A DNA stretch of 9,357 bases from an uncultured Lentisphaeria bacterium (GTDB lineage Bacteria; Verrucomicrobiota; Lentisphaeria; Victivallales; Victivallaceae). The translations under genes were made by a program, and so were the position numbers. The stretch lies in the NCBI GenBank assembly GCA_949298665.1, contig CASFXO010000238.1, positions 1-9,357 of the forward strand, read 5' to 3'. The notes under the pieces are model-generated. The model was not told the origin of the DNA, did no database searches, and saw only the letters and a program-made list of their open reading frames with translations. Below, piece by piece: positions 1 through 7,083 of this stretch; the stretch's first letter is position 1, and the number at the start of each line of letters is the position of its first letter.

Positions 1-1
1 A

Positions 2-3000
2 CCGGTGGTGGAAATCAAGACCGTCTCCGTCCGGGAAGACGCGCCGCCGAATCCCCCCGCCGCGGTTCGCGATTTTCATGAAACCACTCCTCTGGTCGTC
101 TCCGGCCAAAGCACCGCCGTCATCGTTGCCGCTTCCCGACATGAGGAAACGGCCCGGCAGGTCGCCGAAGCGGTCCGGCGGAAGACCGGCGTTGCGCTGC
201 CGGTAATTTCCGATCGGGACTACCGCTGGACGGCCGGCGCTCAGGTGGTGCTGATCGGCAATCCCCGGACCAACCGGCTGGCCGCGCAGTTGTATGATGG
301 GTTTTATCTGCTGATCGACGACCGGCTGCCGGGACCGGGCGGGTACGAACTGCGGAGCATTCACAACCCCCTGGGAGACGGGGTCAACGTCATTGCCGCC
401 GGCGGCAGCGACGAGCCGGGCATTGCCGCGGCGGCGGCCCGGCTGATCCGCCGGATCGAGGAGGAGGGCCGTCCGGGCGAACTGGTCCTGCCGCATCTGG
501 CCGACATCCGGTTGTCTCCGGCATACCGGATACCGGAGGATCCGTATGACGTCCGTTTCCAGGAGGCGTGCGCGGGGTACGGCAATCAGGGCTATTTCGG
601 CTGGAACATCCTGACCCGCCTGATGGCGCTCTTTTATCATACCGGTGATCCCCGCTATGCCGAAATGCTGAAACGATACGCGTTTCCCAGAACTCCGGAA
701 GACCGGGCGTACCTCGAACGCGGCGGCGAACTCATTGAGAACAAATCGGAACCGCTGGCCGCGCCGTACCATTACGGCGCCCATCTGCAGATTCTGTACT
801 GGGACCTTATTGAGGAGAATCCGGTATTCACCATGGAGGACCGCCGGAAAATCATCGGCGAACTGTTCCGGCAGTATCTGTATTTCCGCAACGATCCGGC
901 CGCCGGATTCGGCGTGTTCGAACGATGCCGGCAGCGCCGGATGCCGTATGTCGGCAGCCGTCATCAGCTGTGGATTCTCAACTGCCTGTACAATCTGGCC
1001 AGATATTTCAACAAATATTACCCGGATGATGATTACCGCACGGCGTTCCGGGTGGTGGACAACGGATATGCCGCGTTGTTCGAGCAGGACCCCTGGATCA
1101 TGGGGGAACTGGGCAATCATTTCTGGTTCGGTACGACGCTGCATCCGATTCTGGACTACCTGATCCTCTCGGGGAAGCACCGGCGGCTCAAACCCGGAGT
1201 GCTCCGGCAGCTGGTGGACCGGTATGAAATGTACGCCACCGGGGAACCCGGAGACTGGATCACCCGTTACACCGCCGACAGTCTCTACGGCAAGATGTAC
1301 CGGCTCAGCGGGGACGGACGGATGCTGACGCTGCAGGCGCTCAGCGGCAGAACCCCGGACGCGGAGGAGCTGGTTCTGGGCCAGGGGTTCCCGCCGGGCC
1401 CTGAGGCCGGGACGGCGGCATTGCGCCACGGATGCTGGATGATCGACCGCCCGGCGGCGGCGGAACTCCGGAGCGGGTGGACCGGAGAATACGAACCGCG
1501 GGAACACGCCTTCCGCTATGCCGCCTTCCGTTCCGCGGGCGACGGTTCGGGGGACCTTCTGGCGGTGGACGGTTATTTTGACGACGGCCGGAACCCCTAC
1601 CACTGTCTGGCGCTGCTGGGGCAGAAGCTGGACGGATTCAAACTGCTGGCCGGGTATCGCAATCAGGTATTCATCTCCTCGAACGGGATGGTTTCCGCCC
1701 GGCTCTGCCGCAGTGCCGAGCTCTGCAATGCCGGCGTCTGCGGCGACTGGGTGTTTCTGACCGGTAAGGTGCACCGGTATAACGGCGCCGACTGGACTCG
1801 AAGCGTGGCGGGGGTGAAGGGAAAGTATCAATTGATTTGCGACCAGCTGGATTTCTCCCGTGACGCGGCAGACATGGCGATCACCTTTTCATGGGAGCTC
1901 TCGCACGCGGTGCGGGAACGCGTTCCGGCGGAGCCGTCCCGTCCCGGGCCGCCGCGATATCGCAAGGAGTGTCGCCTCGCTCCGGGCGCGATCCAGGCGC
2001 CCGCCGGGAATCCGGCCGGAACCGCTTTCCGTTCACATTCGCTGACCATGTGCGACCCATTGCCGGTCAAAGGGGAGATATATGACGGCTCCTACGAGGG
2101 CGGTTCCGGCAATGTGGTGGAAATGGAGTGGCATTCCCCAGTCAAAAATGGAGAAAAACGAAATTTCTTTACTCTGATTGCTCCCGACAGCGACATTCGG
2201 AACTCCTGTGTGCGGGTGGATGATGCCGCTGCCGTCGGTCGGATCGGGGACGAGTTTCTGCTGCTGGCGACTGCACCGTACCGGAAGCTGGATGCCCGAC
2301 TGGCGGTCTTTTCCGAAAACCGGATGACGGCGCTGGAGGCACGCTGCCTGCCCGGCATCCTGAATGCGGATGTGCCGGTGAACTGCGAATGGGATCGGAA
2401 GAGCGGATGTTTTACCGGCATCGCGACGGCGGCGGGAACTCTTGAATTTTCAAACGGGCGGCGGGTGCAACTGCGGCCGGACCAGCCGTTCACTCTCACC
2501 GTCGGGGATCTCCGTCTTGACGACTGGCTTCGGGATCTGCCCGAACTGCACGAGCAGGGGCTCCGCCGCCGCCGTCAGGAGGAGGCCAGGCAAAAGACCG
2601 CGGAGCACCGCACGGTAACGGCGCCGGCGCGGGAATGCTGGTCCCGGAAACTGCCGGAAGCGGCCGGAATCGTTCAGGAGATCGAAACCCCGCAGGGAAA
2701 ACAGCTGGCCATCGCGTGCGTCGACCGGCTCCTGCTGGTGGATGACGAAGGACAGATCGTCCGGGATATCGCCAACGGTTCCCGGATCAAATCACTGGCT
2801 TATTGGAAAAGCCGAAACCTGATCCTGACCGGAGGGCTGGAGGATGAAACCGTCAAAGCCTTCCGACCGGACGGCAGCCTGTGCTGGAAATTCCGGTCGG
2901 AGACCGCTCCGGGACTCTTTCTTACCGGCAAAACCTACTGGTACCGCACGGCTCCCGGACTCGGCGGCGTCTGCGGCCTTTTCGTATACGAGGTCAATCC

Positions 3001-3802
3001 CGGGCAGGAACTGGCGGTGGTCGGTTCCGCCTCCACGCTGGAACTGGTCGATGCCGCGGGAAAACTGCACGGACGACTCCACCTGGAGTGGGGCGCGTCC
3101 GACCGGGTATGGATGCTTCGGGACGCCGACGGGCGCAACGCATTGTATGTGTGTCCCAGCTACAACGGCACCCACCATCTGATCCGGGTGAAGGGCGATC
3201 CGCTGCAATACCGGCGCGGAGACTATATGCAATACCTCCAGCCGTCGGAAGGAACGCCGCCGGTGATCATGTGGGCCCAACTGAACCGCAAGCACCTGCT
3301 GGAGTGCGATGTGGATGGCGACGGCGCCGAGGAAGTCGTCGGAGATGTGCGCGGCGCCTTCAACCGCCTGACGGTCTGGGAGAAAAACGGCAAGGCGAAG
3401 TATGATGTCGTATTCGGTCCCGGTTCCGGCGTCCCGGCACCGTCGGACCGTCCGCGGCCGGACCGGGTGCTGCTGGTCGATTACGCCGTCGTCGATCCGG
3501 ACGGAGACGGCAACGTGGCGATCGCGGTGCTGCTGCGCAAGTCGCTGCTGCTGGTGCTCGACGGGACGTTGCAGCAGGTCCGGCACTGTGTCCGGCTGCC
3601 CGGCGTGCCGACTGCGATGGCCGTTTCCGGCGCCGACGCCTATGTGGCCGATGAGGAGGGAATGATGGTAAAGGTCGATCTCCGTACCGGCGGATACCAG
3701 ACCGTTTTTCAAGCCGCTTCCATGCCGTTGTCGCTGACGATATTGGGAACACACCTGATCGTATCCTGCCGGGAGGGAGAAATCTATGCTCTGGAACGCT
3801 AG
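2..3802 (+). CDS. Large multidomain polysaccharide lyase-like protein with C-terminal beta-propeller (5' partial)
   Basis: This is an open frame of at least 1265 residues counted from a GTG at 5. The frame is open to the window edge and no signal peptide or ribosome binding site is visible, so the true start is probably upstream. Residues about 28-170 form an alpha/beta unit (TARQVAEAVRRKTGVALPV, then VVLIGNP, GGYELR and a final GSDEPGIAAAAARLI helix), resembling the N-terminal domains of alpha-glucuronidases and GH20-type proteins. Residues about 180-450 are helix-rich with many aromatic residues (NHFWFGTTLHPILDY at 371-385), like the alpha/alpha toroid of heparinase II/III-type lyases. Residues about 500-835 look like a beta-sandwich (NPYHCLALLGQK, WVFLTGKVHRYNG). 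A charged linker (845-870) leads to a beta-propeller-like part (about 885-1265) with two FG-GAP-like acidic loops, D1102-VDGDG and D1164-PDGDG. A role in binding or cleaving an acidic or aminated glycan outside the cytoplasm is inferred. The family is not certain and no catalytic residue is assigned. It overlaps the next gene by 17 bp. Confidence 0.72.
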   Translation, partial: PVVEIKTVSVREDAPPNPPAAVRDFHETTPLVVSGQSTAVIVAASRHEETARQVAEAVRRKTGVALPVISDRDYRWTAGAQVVLIGNPRTNRLAAQLYDGFYLLIDDRLPGPGGYELRSIHNPLGDGVNVIAAGGSDEPGIAAAAARLIRRIEEEGRPGELVLPHLADIRLSPAYRIPEDPYDVRFQEACAGYGNQGYFGWNILTRLMALFYHTGDPRYAEMLKRYAFPRTPEDRAYLERGGELIENKSEPLAAPYHYGAHLQILYWDLIEENPVFTMEDRRKIIGELFRQYLYFRNDPAAGFGVFERCRQRRMPYVGSRHQLWILNCLYNLARYFNKYYPDDDYRTAFRVVDNGYAALFEQDPWIMGELGNHFWFGTTLHPILDYLILSGKHRRLKPGVLRQLVDRYEMYATGEPGDWITRYTADSLYGKMYRLSGDGRMLTLQALSGRTPDAEELVLGQGFPPGPEAGTAALRHGCWMIDRPAAAELRSGWTGEYEPREHAFRYAAFRSAGDGSGDLLAVDGYFDDGRNPYHCLALLGQKLDGFKLLAGYRNQVFISSNGMVSARLCRSAELCNAGVCGDWVFLTGKVHRYNGADWTRSVAGVKGKYQLICDQLDFSRDAADMAITFSWELSHAVRERVPAEPSRPGPPRYRKECRLAPGAIQAPAGNPAGTAFRSHSLTMCDPLPVKGEIYDGSYEGGSGNVVEMEWHSPVKNGEKRNFFTLIAPDSDIRNSCVRVDDAAAVGRIGDEFLLLATAPYRKLDARLAVFSENRMTALEARCLPGILNADVPVNCEWDRKSGCFTGIATAAGTLEFSNGRRVQLRPDQPFTLTVGDLRLDDWLRDLPELHEQGLRRRRQEEARQKTAEHRTVTAPARECWSRKLPEAAGIVQEIETPQGKQLAIACVDRLLLVDDEGQIVRDIANGSRIKSLAYWKSRNLILTGGLEDETVKAFRPDGSLCWKFRSETAPGLFLTGKTYWYRTAPGLGGVCGLFVYEVNPGQELAVVGSASTLELVDAAGKLHGRLHLEWGASDRVWMLRDADGRNALYVCPSYNGTHHLIRVKGDPLQYRRGDYMQYLQPSEGTPPVIMWAQLNRKHLLECDVDGDGAEEVVGDVRGAFNRLTVWEKNGKAKYDVVFGPGSGVPAPSDRPRPDRVLLVDYAVVDPDGDGNVAIAVLLRKSLLLVLDGTLQQVRHCVRLPGVPTAMAVSGADAYVADEEGMMVKVDLRTGGYQTVFQAASMPLSLTILGTHLIVSCREGEIYALER
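3771..3779 (+). promoter_or_regulatory. Ribosome binding site of the carbon-nitrogen hydrolase gene
   Basis: GGGAGGGAG lies 6 nt before the ATG at 3786, inside the last codons of the upstream gene. It supports translation starting within the 17-bp overlap and therefore tight coupling of the two genes. Confidence 0.75.
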
Positions 3803-4880
3803 AATCGGAAAACGGCTCGTTCCGGCATGTCTGATCGCCGGCATGAGCCTGGCCCTGGTTGCGGGAGAAGATTCCGGGAGATCCGCCCGCACGAATCGGA
3901 AAACCGCCCGCGTGGCGGTGCTCGGGGGCATTACGGCGGAGGAGTTCGGTCCGAAACTGCCGCCGGCGGAAGCCTCCGCCCGGGTGGAAACGCTCTGGCT
4001 CAATAAAATCGCCGACATCCGGCATGACCGCCCGGACATCATCGTCATTCCGGAAGCGGCGAACTGGCCATGGCAATGGTACGGCGCCACGGAGGAACGG
4101 AATGCGTTCGCGTCGGAACATGCGACGGATTTCGTGAATCTCATGCGGCGCGCCGCCCGGGAGAATCACTGTTACATCTGCGCCCCGGTCATCCGGACCG
4201 GAGCCGACGGGAAACTGCGCAACTCCATCGTGCTCATCGACCGCGACGGAGAGGTGGCCGCCACTTACAACAAGACGTTTCCCACCATTCACGAAATAGA
4301 TACCGGAGTGGTCGCAGGTCAAGGCGCGATCTGTCATGATGCGGATTTCGGCCGGATCGGGTTTGTCATCTGTTTTGACCTGAACTTCCCCGAACTGCTG
4401 GAGCAGTATGCGGCGCTGCAGCCGGATCTGCTGGTGTTTTCGTCCATCTTTCACGGCGATCTGCTGCAGAACTGGTGGGCGCTGCGCTGCCGGTCCTACC
4501 TGGCCGGTGCGACCACTCAGACTGGATGCACCCTGGTGAATCCGCTCGGACAGCGGATCAGGAGTTCCAGCAACTACTCCGATTTCCTGGTGGTTCCGGT
4601 TGACTTCGACTATCAGGTGGTTCATCTGGATTACAACGCGGACAAACTGGCGGCGGCCAAGCGCGATCTGGGATTGAAAATCGATCTTTTCGATCCCGGC
4701 CGTCTGGGCCGGGTACTTCTGACCAGCCGGGATCCCTCCATATCCAGTGCCGCCGTCATGCAGCGGTACGGCATCATGCCGCTGGATGATTATTACGACC
4801 GTTCCCGGGAACGCAGGAGCCGGGCTGTGGAAAGCCGTTCCGACTGCTGCCGTCCCGGTCCGGCGAAAAATTTGAAATGA
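3786..4880 (+). CDS. Exported carbon-nitrogen hydrolase (nitrilase superfamily)
   Basis: This 364-residue protein hydrolyses a non-peptide C-N bond (amide, carbamoyl or nitrile); the exact substrate is unknown. The nitrilase-fold active site is complete: E90 in IVIPEAANWP, K163 and E170 in YNKTFPTIHE, and nucleophile C196 in GFVICFDLNFPEL. The K...PT..HE spacing resembles true nitrilases and related amidases. The N-terminus has a basic stretch (R6, K9, R10) and a hydrophobic core (about 11-26) with likely signal peptidase I cleavage near A26/G27 and no lipobox cysteine, so the enzyme is probably periplasmic. This is uncommon for a superfamily that is mostly cytoplasmic. A C-terminal extension (about 285-364) with a basic, Cys-containing tail follows the core. 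The start is supported by GGGAGGGAG 6 nt upstream. It overlaps the large lyase-like gene, suggesting both act on the same substrate. Confidence 0.88.
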   Translation: MLWNARIGKRLVPACLIAGMSLALVAGEDSGRSARTNRKTARVAVLGGITAEEFGPKLPPAEASARVETLWLNKIADIRHDRPDIIVIPEAANWPWQWYGATEERNAFASEHATDFVNLMRRAARENHCYICAPVIRTGADGKLRNSIVLIDRDGEVAATYNKTFPTIHEIDTGVVAGQGAICHDADFGRIGFVICFDLNFPELLEQYAALQPDLLVFSSIFHGDLLQNWWALRCRSYLAGATTQTGCTLVNPLGQRIRSSSNYSDFLVVPVDFDYQVVHLDYNADKLAAAKRDLGLKIDLFDPGRLGRVLLTSRDPSISSAAVMQRYGIMPLDDYYDRSRERRSRAVESRSDCCRPGPAKNLK

Positions 4881-4890
4881 ACCCATTCCG

Positions 4891-4899
4891 AAAGGAGAG
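4891..4899 (+). promoter_or_regulatory. Ribosome binding site deciding the deacetylase start
   Basis: AAAGGAGAG precedes the ATG at 4904 by 4 nt (the GGAG core by 6 nt). It lies downstream of an alternative in-frame ATG at 4877, so it favours 4904 as the start. The same ten bases, GAAAGGAGAG, precede the M24 gene. Confidence 0.8.
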
Positions 4900-4903
4900 A
4901 AAC

Positions 4904-5803
4904 ATGGAACAGACGTTTCCGGTCGTACTCGGCTTTGACATGGAAACCGACATCGGGAGCTGGACCGGCAGCTATGATGGATTCCGGACGGGCGCCCCCC
5001 GTCTGCTGGAAATCCTGCGCCGCAAAGAGTGTCGCGCCACCTTTTTCTTCACCGGGGATTGTGCCGCGCGTCACCCGGACATGGTCCGGCGGGTGCGCGA
5101 TGACGGCCACGAAATCGGCTGCCATTCCCTGTATCATGAGACGATCGGGGAACCGCTGTTCGAGATTCCGGGGATGATTCCGATTCTGCCGCATGAGGTT
5201 CGGCCGCGCATAGAACTGGCCACCGAATGGGTGGAGAAAGCCGCCGGAGTACGCCCACGCAGTTTCCGCTGTCCGCGCCTGTTCGGTTCCACCGCGGTGG
5301 TGAACGCCCTTGAGGCGCTGGAATATCGGACCGATGTCAGCTATCCGGTCTACTATTTCCGCAAACAGCTTGTCCCCTATCATCCCTCCCGGGAGAACTG
5401 GACGGAAACGGGGGATCTGAAACTGCTGGAACTGCCGAATTTCGCGGACCTGTCCATGCCCTCCGCCGATCCTTACGGACGGGATCTGGATCAATGGCCG
5501 TTGTGGCGGACGCAGGGGGCCGCCGCGCTGATGGAACACGTACGCGCTTATCTGGACTACTGCCGGGCACGGGAGGTCCGGCCGTTCCTGTGTTTTTACA
5601 TGCACCCGTGGGAGTTCGCCGAAATGCCGCAGGGACTGATTCATTCCGGAGAGGGTGCGGTGTTGCCGGATGCGTTTCTGGTGAAGAACTGCGGCGACTA
5701 CGCGGCCCGGGAATTCGAAAAAGTACTGGATGCCCTGCGGGAACTCGGCGCTGTTTTCCGGTGTGCCGCCGAGATTGCGGTGACGTCCGAAGAAACCTGC
5801 TGA
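4904..5803 (+). CDS. Polysaccharide deacetylase family protein (NodB domain)
   Basis: This 299-residue protein (counted from the ATG at 4904) has the NodB homology fold, a metal-dependent hydrolase of N- or O-acyl groups on sugars and, in the PuuE/HpPgdA branch, of cyclic amides. Motif 1 is GFDMETD (D12, E14, D16), motif 2 is CHSLYH (metal ligands H74 and H78), motif 3 is FRCPRLFG (R122, P124), and the C-terminal motif is YMHPWEF (H234). TFFFTGD and the DDGHEIGCHS segment are typical of the family. There is no signal peptide or membrane segment, so it is predicted to be cytoplasmic and to act on imported products rather than on polymer. An in-frame ATG at 4877 overlaps the nitrilase stop (ATGA) and would add nine residues, but the strong ribosome binding site lies between the two ATGs. 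The gap to the previous gene is 23 bp. Whether it is a sugar deacetylase or an allantoinase/imidase-type enzyme is not settled. Confidence 0.87.
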   Translation: MEQTFPVVLGFDMETDIGSWTGSYDGFRTGAPRLLEILRRKECRATFFFTGDCAARHPDMVRRVRDDGHEIGCHSLYHETIGEPLFEIPGMIPILPHEVRPRIELATEWVEKAAGVRPRSFRCPRLFGSTAVVNALEALEYRTDVSYPVYYFRKQLVPYHPSRENWTETGDLKLLELPNFADLSMPSADPYGRDLDQWPLWRTQGAAALMEHVRAYLDYCRAREVRPFLCFYMHPWEFAEMPQGLIHSGEGAVLPDAFLVKNCGDYAAREFEKVLDALRELGAVFRCAAEIAVTSEETC

Positions 5804-5807
5804 CCGG

Positions 5808-5816
5808 AAAGGAGAG
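5808..5816 (+). promoter_or_regulatory. Ribosome binding site deciding the M24 protein start
   Basis: AAAGGAGAG sits 7 nt before the ATG at 5824 in the 20-bp gap after the deacetylase stop. It fixes the start there, although the frame is open upstream to 5494. Confidence 0.82.
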
Positions 5817-5823
5817 TCTTATC

Positions 5824-6981
5824 ATGGAGCATTTGATTTCAGCGTCCGAATTCGCCGGCCGGTTGGCCGCTTTTCAGCGAAACATACGGGAAGCCGGGCT
5901 GGATGCCTGCCTGGTTCACGGCAACGAGGCGGATTTTCCAAATGTCCGGTATCTGAGCGATTACTGGCCGATTTTTGAAACGGCGGGCGTATGGGTCCCG
6001 GCCCGGGGGGACGCGGTACTGCTGATCGGTCCGGAGAGCGAAACCTATGCCGTACAGCGCAGCATGATTCCCCGGATTGCCAAAATGCTCTGTTATCGGA
6101 AATTTGCCGAACCGCAATATCCGTCCATTCCGGTGGCGGGCTGGCGGGATGTCGTCGCCATGAGCCGGACTCCGAAACTGGAAAAACTCGGCATCGTCAG
6201 CTGGTCCATCACCCCCCTGCCGGTCTGGCTTTCTCTGCGGGAGGAACTGCCGGAGGTCGAACTGGTCAAGGCGGACGATACGCTCCGGTCGCTGCGGGTC
6301 ATGAAAAGTGAGTCTGAAATGAACTGCCTCAGGGCCGCATTCCGGATCAGCGAACTGGCGATTGAGGCGATCCTGAATGAAATCCGGCCCGGTATGACCG
6401 AGCTGCAGGTGGTGGGTATCGCACAGCGGACGATTTACGAGAACGGAGCGGAATACGAAGGCATGCCGCAATATGTTTTCTGCGGGCAAAGCACCAATAA
6501 CGCCATCAGCCGTCCGACCGCGAACCGGATTGTTCCGCACACCATGATTCAGCTGAACATCAGCGCCCGGGTCGGCGGCTATTCGTCGGGAGTCGGGGTG
6601 CCGGTCTCCTTCGGAAAACTGCCGGACCATCAGCGGATTCTGCAGGAATTCGGGCTGGAAGCCCACCGGAAGACGCTGGACCTGATCCACGCCGGGAAAA
6701 AGGCGGCGGAGGTGGTCCGGGAATATGAGGAATTCGTCCGGCGGCGCGGCTTTGAAAAACACCTGCTCTACGGGCCCTGCCACGGGCTGGGGATGCAGGA
6801 GGTGGAGCCGCCGTGGATGGAAACGTCGTCCGATTATGAGTTGCAGGAGAACATGACGTTTCAGGCGGATACGTTTTTCTGCGACGTCGACTTCGGTCTG
6901 CGTTGGGAAAACGGCTTCGCAGTGCGGAAACAGGGCGTGGAACTCTTCTCGGAAAAATTCATGAAGATCATTGTTCTGTAA
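5824..6981 (+). CDS. M24-family (creatinase/aminopeptidase P fold) protein with degenerate metal site
   Basis: This 385-residue protein has the usual two-domain layout: an N-terminal creatinase-like domain (about 1-155; LDACLVHGNEADFPNVRYLS) and a C-terminal pita-bread domain (about 160-385) starting at LRVMKSESEMNCLRAAFRI. Aligning by eye to E. coli aminopeptidase P (ligands D260, D271, H354, E383, E406; histidines H243, H361) gives N245, G256, H320, D349 and E362, with I228 and V327 at the histidine positions. Spacings match exactly at four intervals (17, 11, 29 and 7 residues). Only H320 and E362 are retained, so ordinary dinuclear-metal peptidase activity is doubtful. Creatinase is a known metal-free enzyme of this fold, and ectoine hydrolase and DMSP lyase DddP show that the fold also serves non-peptidase reactions. 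No signal peptide is present, so it is probably cytoplasmic. It probably belongs to the same operon as the deacetylase, with 20 bp between them. The fold is certain; the activity is unknown. Confidence 0.86.
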   Translation: MEHLISASEFAGRLAAFQRNIREAGLDACLVHGNEADFPNVRYLSDYWPIFETAGVWVPARGDAVLLIGPESETYAVQRSMIPRIAKMLCYRKFAEPQYPSIPVAGWRDVVAMSRTPKLEKLGIVSWSITPLPVWLSLREELPEVELVKADDTLRSLRVMKSESEMNCLRAAFRISELAIEAILNEIRPGMTELQVVGIAQRTIYENGAEYEGMPQYVFCGQSTNNAISRPTANRIVPHTMIQLNISARVGGYSSGVGVPVSFGKLPDHQRILQEFGLEAHRKTLDLIHAGKKAAEVVREYEEFVRRRGFEKHLLYGPCHGLGMQEVEPPWMETSSDYELQENMTFQADTFFCDVDFGLRWENGFAVRKQGVELFSEKFMKIIVL

Positions 6982-7083
6982 TCCGGGCGACGTCTGCGGC
7001 GATACCCGCGTGTCAGGCGGTACGAATTTCACTGCCGCGTTTACCGTGTTGAAGCGTTTGATTGACGGGAAGGATTTTTGAAA
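6982..7083. other. 102-bp intergenic gap
   Basis: This is the longest gap among the + strand genes. It has no convincing terminator or promoter; the only inverted repeat seen is CGGTA (7018-7022) with TACCG about 20 nt downstream, which is too weak to call. The putative ribosome binding site GGGAAGGA (7067-7074) lies 9 nt before the ATG at 7084 and differs from the AAAGGAGAG used by the two preceding genes. Whether 7084-8879 shares the upstream transcript is open. Confidence 0.5.

Noticed and set aside
2792..4886. Long antisense open frames on the - strand (2792-4144 and 3360-4886)
   Set aside because: They lie opposite the lyase-like and nitrilase genes, whose + strand products have clear family motifs. 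The antisense products are rich in Arg, Pro, His and Gln with no recognisable domain, as expected from complementing GC-rich codons.
5494..5823. Extended N-terminus of the M24 protein from an upstream start at 5494
   Set aside because: The extension overlaps the conserved end of the deacetylase in another frame. The strong ribosome binding site at 5808-5816 and the normal family N-terminus both point to ATG 5824.
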